36,228 nt of DNA from Heterostelium multicystogenum (taxonomy: Eukaryota; Evosea; Eumycetozoa; Acytosteliales; Acytosteliaceae). The DNA lies in NCBI GenBank assembly GCA_003667245.1, contig RCNN01000357.1, positions 1-36,228 of the forward strand. The letters run 5' to 3'. Below the pieces are notes generated by a model. The model saw only the letters and a program-made list of their open reading frames with translations, searched no databases and was not told the DNA's origin. The translations under genes and the position numbers were made by a program. Position 1 is the stretch's first letter. Each line of letters starts with the position of its first letter. Positions 34,071 through 36,228 of this stretch are shown one piece after another.

Positions 34071-34856
34071 ATTATCAGCTGATAACTTTTATGATCAATC
34101 CTGATCAGTCTTCTAAATATGACAAATTCCTAATGAATGATCAAATTTTTTACAAGTATTTAATGGAAATGACATTCGTGTAATGACACAACAAAAAGAT
34201 TTACTATTAATGTTTATTATCTATCAATTTGGGTGTACACCAAATTCAAATATTTAAAAATATTACTGGGAACTAATCCATCCATCCTGGAAGAAACTTT
34301 TGGAACTTATAATCAAAATTAAAAAAATGGAAATAACCCTTAGAGTATTTTATTTTATATTATAATTTATAATTCAAAAAGCTAATTAGTTGCTATGCTA
34401 GTTGTGTTCTCCACTCTTGTACAATTATTTATTATCTGTATTTTTAATATTCATATTATATTTCTTAAAATCAATTTGTGCAGAAAGACCAGCAATGCTG
34501 TTTGCTCATTGTGATGAAAATTCATCTATTATTAAAAATAAATTAATTTAAAAAGGTGTGGTTGTTTTTTAAAAAATTTCATAACGACATTCTATAATGG
34601 TAGGAGCTTTCTAAACTATTAGAATTACATTATTATTATTATTATTGTTAGTAGTATTTTAGGTTGCTTAGTTTATTTAGATCGAGCGTAATACAATTGA
34701 TAGGATAAAAGTTATCACCAAAACATCAACTATAACTACAACTACAACATCAATCAATCAATCAACTAGTATTATTTACAGAGTTAAAGTGTATCACATT
34801 AATTAGATCGTTGTTTCCTCCCAGACAATTAGAATCATAATATACAAACAACAAAT
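34071..34856. other. Divergent spacer upstream of Vti1
   Basis: A+T-rich, with TTATTATTATTATTATTG near 34632-34650 and ACTACAACTACAACATCAATCAATCAATC at 34736-34765. It should contain the promoters of both the Cys-rich gene and Vti1. No gene or RNA recognised. Confidence 0.5.
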
Positions 34857-35605
34857 ATGGCAAGCATTTTCGAATCATATGAAGATGAAATCAAGACTTC
34901 TTTTAGACAATTCGATCAAATCGTACAACAATTCCCAAGTCTATCTACAGGTAATGATCTGATCATCTTGCTTTCGTGCTATGTTATGCATATGCTCACT
35001 GATACTATTGTGTGGATATTAACATCTATTATTATAAACTATTGACATAATGTATATATATAGAGTCAAAACCAGCAGAATTAGATAAATTAGAGAAACT
35101 GTTGTTATCGATTGAGAGCAATTTGGAGAGTTTGAATCTAGAGTCAAATAGAACAGGAAAGTCGACACAACAATACTTTACACAATTCTACACAGCAAAG
35201 AAGACCTATCAACAGTTTAAGGATAAATACCAGAATGAAAAGAACTACTCTGACTTGGTTGGAGGTCCAAGCTATCGTGACAGCTTCAACAACCAGGCTG
35301 CCCTCGGACAGCGTGAGAAGGTCATCAAGGCAAACAAGACCCTCGAATCGGGTATTCAGATGATTAAGATGGCAAACAACCAGGTGCGTGAGGACCAGCG
35401 TGTAGCAGAGGCTACACTCAACAACATGGCACAGCAACGTGAACGTCTTTTGGGATTTGAAAAGAAATTCGATTCGATCGATTACTACATTGGATCTGCC
35501 CGTAAGACCATTGCAACCATGTCCAGACGTGCCATCGCCAACAAAATCATTTTGGCCGTCATCATTTTCGTATTGATAGGTGCCATTGTTTTGATTATTT
35601 GCTGA
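34857..35605 (+). CDS. vti1: Vti1-type Qb-SNARE
   Basis: 211 residues, exons 34857-34950 and 35064-35605 (636 nt in frame), intron 34951-35063. Vti1 forms four-helix SNARE bundles in Golgi-to-endosome and endosomal/vacuolar fusion. MASIFESYEDEIKTSFRQFD and the following helices match the N-terminal three-helix V-SNARE domain. The SNARE helix runs about residues 120-185 (QMIKMANNQVREDQRVAEAT, LNNMAQQRERLLGFEKKFDS, YYIGSARKTIATMSRRAIAN), with a central Gln in the MAQQRERL segment as expected for a Q-SNARE. A C-terminal anchor, IILAVIIFVLIGAIVLIIC, follows, making a tail-anchored protein. Length agrees with Vti1 (about 210-220). A Thr-rich frame directly downstream may extend the protein (see findings). 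Confidence 0.9.
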
Positions 35606-35775
35606 AATTCGCACACAGAGGTGGAGATTCCGATGGATCTACCACCACCACAACATCTACCTCAACTACTGGAACAAGTATCACCGGAACAACTGACACT
35701 ACTACTGGAACAACTTCTACTACCTCTACTACTACTACTACTACCACCACAACTGGTGGTACAACTAATCCATAA
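35606..35775 (+). other. Thr-rich coding-like frame after Vti1
   Basis: Shifted relative to the Vti1 frame, the sequence just after its stop reads KFAHRGGDSDGS, then a run almost entirely of Thr with Ser and Gly (STSTTGTSITGTTDTTTGTT), ending GGTTNP and TAA at 35773-35775. It has no ATG of its own. It may be a lumenal tail of Vti1 separated by a one-base error, or simply an ACN repeat in the 3' untranslated region. Confidence 0.4.
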
Positions 35776-36228
35776 ACAAATAATATAATATAATAATAAT
35801 AATATCTTTTTATAATAGTAGTAGAATATTATAGCTACTATCTTTTCACTTCTTTAATCAACATCACCATCACCTCAAATCTCCTCCTTACTACTCAAAC
35901 AACATTAAGCAAAGAATAGTGTAGCATACTCAAAATATCAGATAATGATCTAAATATACAACTTTCGATATCATCAGGTACGCTGACAACAGCATTTATG
36001 CTAAACCATTCAATATAGCAATATTTATAATAAACAAACTTGTATTAATTAACCAAACACATAATTAAATGGTTGTATGTTATGATTATTAATATTAATA
36101 TACTCTAACTATAAATAAAACAGATTTTGTTTAATCATCTCTAATGCTCTCTTATATTTGCTTTGAAATATAAAGTAGTTTAATTAATGTTGAATGTTGT
36201 GTTGTATTGAGTGTATTTGTATGTATGT
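35776..36228. other. A+T-rich end of window
   Basis: Downstream of Vti1: TAATATAATATAATAATAATAA directly after the Thr-rich stretch, then ordinary A+T-rich spacer. No gene seen before the window ends. Confidence 0.5.

Noticed and set aside
35144..35614. 156-codon minus-strand open frame over Vti1
   Set aside because: The plus strand encodes a full Vti1 SNARE with correct splice sites; the antisense frame has no family features.
1..36228. Transposons, CRISPR arrays, tRNA or rRNA genes
   Set aside because: No reverse transcriptase, transposase, integrase, long terminal repeat, regular spacer array, or A-box/B-box pair with foldable arms was found on either strand.

Overview
This is nuclear DNA of a dictyostelid social amoeba (Amoebozoa). 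Four things point there: very A+T-rich spacers full of AAT/AAC/ATTC microsatellites; short introns (about 55-110 nt) with GTAAGT/GTATGT-type donors and AG acceptors; starts preceded by runs of A; and proteins with Asn, Gln, Thr and Ser runs. Many exons use C-ending codons (ATC, TTC, AAC), so it looks less A+T-biased than D. discoideum. I cannot name the species.

Layout. 1-1.7 kb: a RidA/YjgF-family enzyme (-) and an orphan coding fragment (+). 1.8-6.5 kb: a large signalling protein (-) with coiled coil, RhoGAP-like, REM and RasGEF domains. 8.6-10.2 kb: a secreted-type alpha/beta hydrolase (+) convergent with a small unknown gene (-). 10.9-11.3 kb: an ecotin-type serine-protease inhibitor (+). 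11.6-13.0 kb: SNAPC3, the zinc-binding subunit of the snRNA-activating complex (+, six exons). 13.1-14.1 kb: the KEOPS/EKC kinase Bud32 (-, three exons). 14.1-17.1 kb: a 3 kb gene-free spacer. 17.1-24.7 kb: a giant helical-repeat protein (+) with acidic DWDSDFG-like motifs and a C-terminus resembling a degenerate CHAT (caspase-fold) domain. 24.8-27.4 kb: a HEAT-type helical-repeat protein (-). 28.4-29.0 kb: an unresolved coding-like patch (+). 31.1-33.1 kb: a CAT-type amino-acid transporter (+). 33.1-34.1 kb: a Cys-rich unknown protein (-). 34.9-35.6 kb: the SNARE Vti1 (+).

The genes form no operon or pathway. They are a typical dictyostelid mix of housekeeping functions (snRNA transcription, tRNA t6A modification, vesicle fusion, amino-acid transport), small-GTPase signalling and enzymes likely to be of bacterial origin. 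Convergent pairs are tightly packed (roughly 50-120 bp apart); divergent or upstream spacers are long.

Data quality matters. RidA, RasGEF, hydrolase, ecotin, Bud32, the giant repeat protein and the HEAT protein each carry one to more than ten apparent 1-nt frameshifts, yet conserved motifs continue on both sides. SNAPC3, the transporter, the Cys-rich gene and Vti1 read cleanly. I take most frameshifts as sequencing or assembly errors rather than pseudogenisation. Gene spans below are therefore given across the breaks. The most unusual content is the ecotin gene and the TPR/CHAT-like giant protein.
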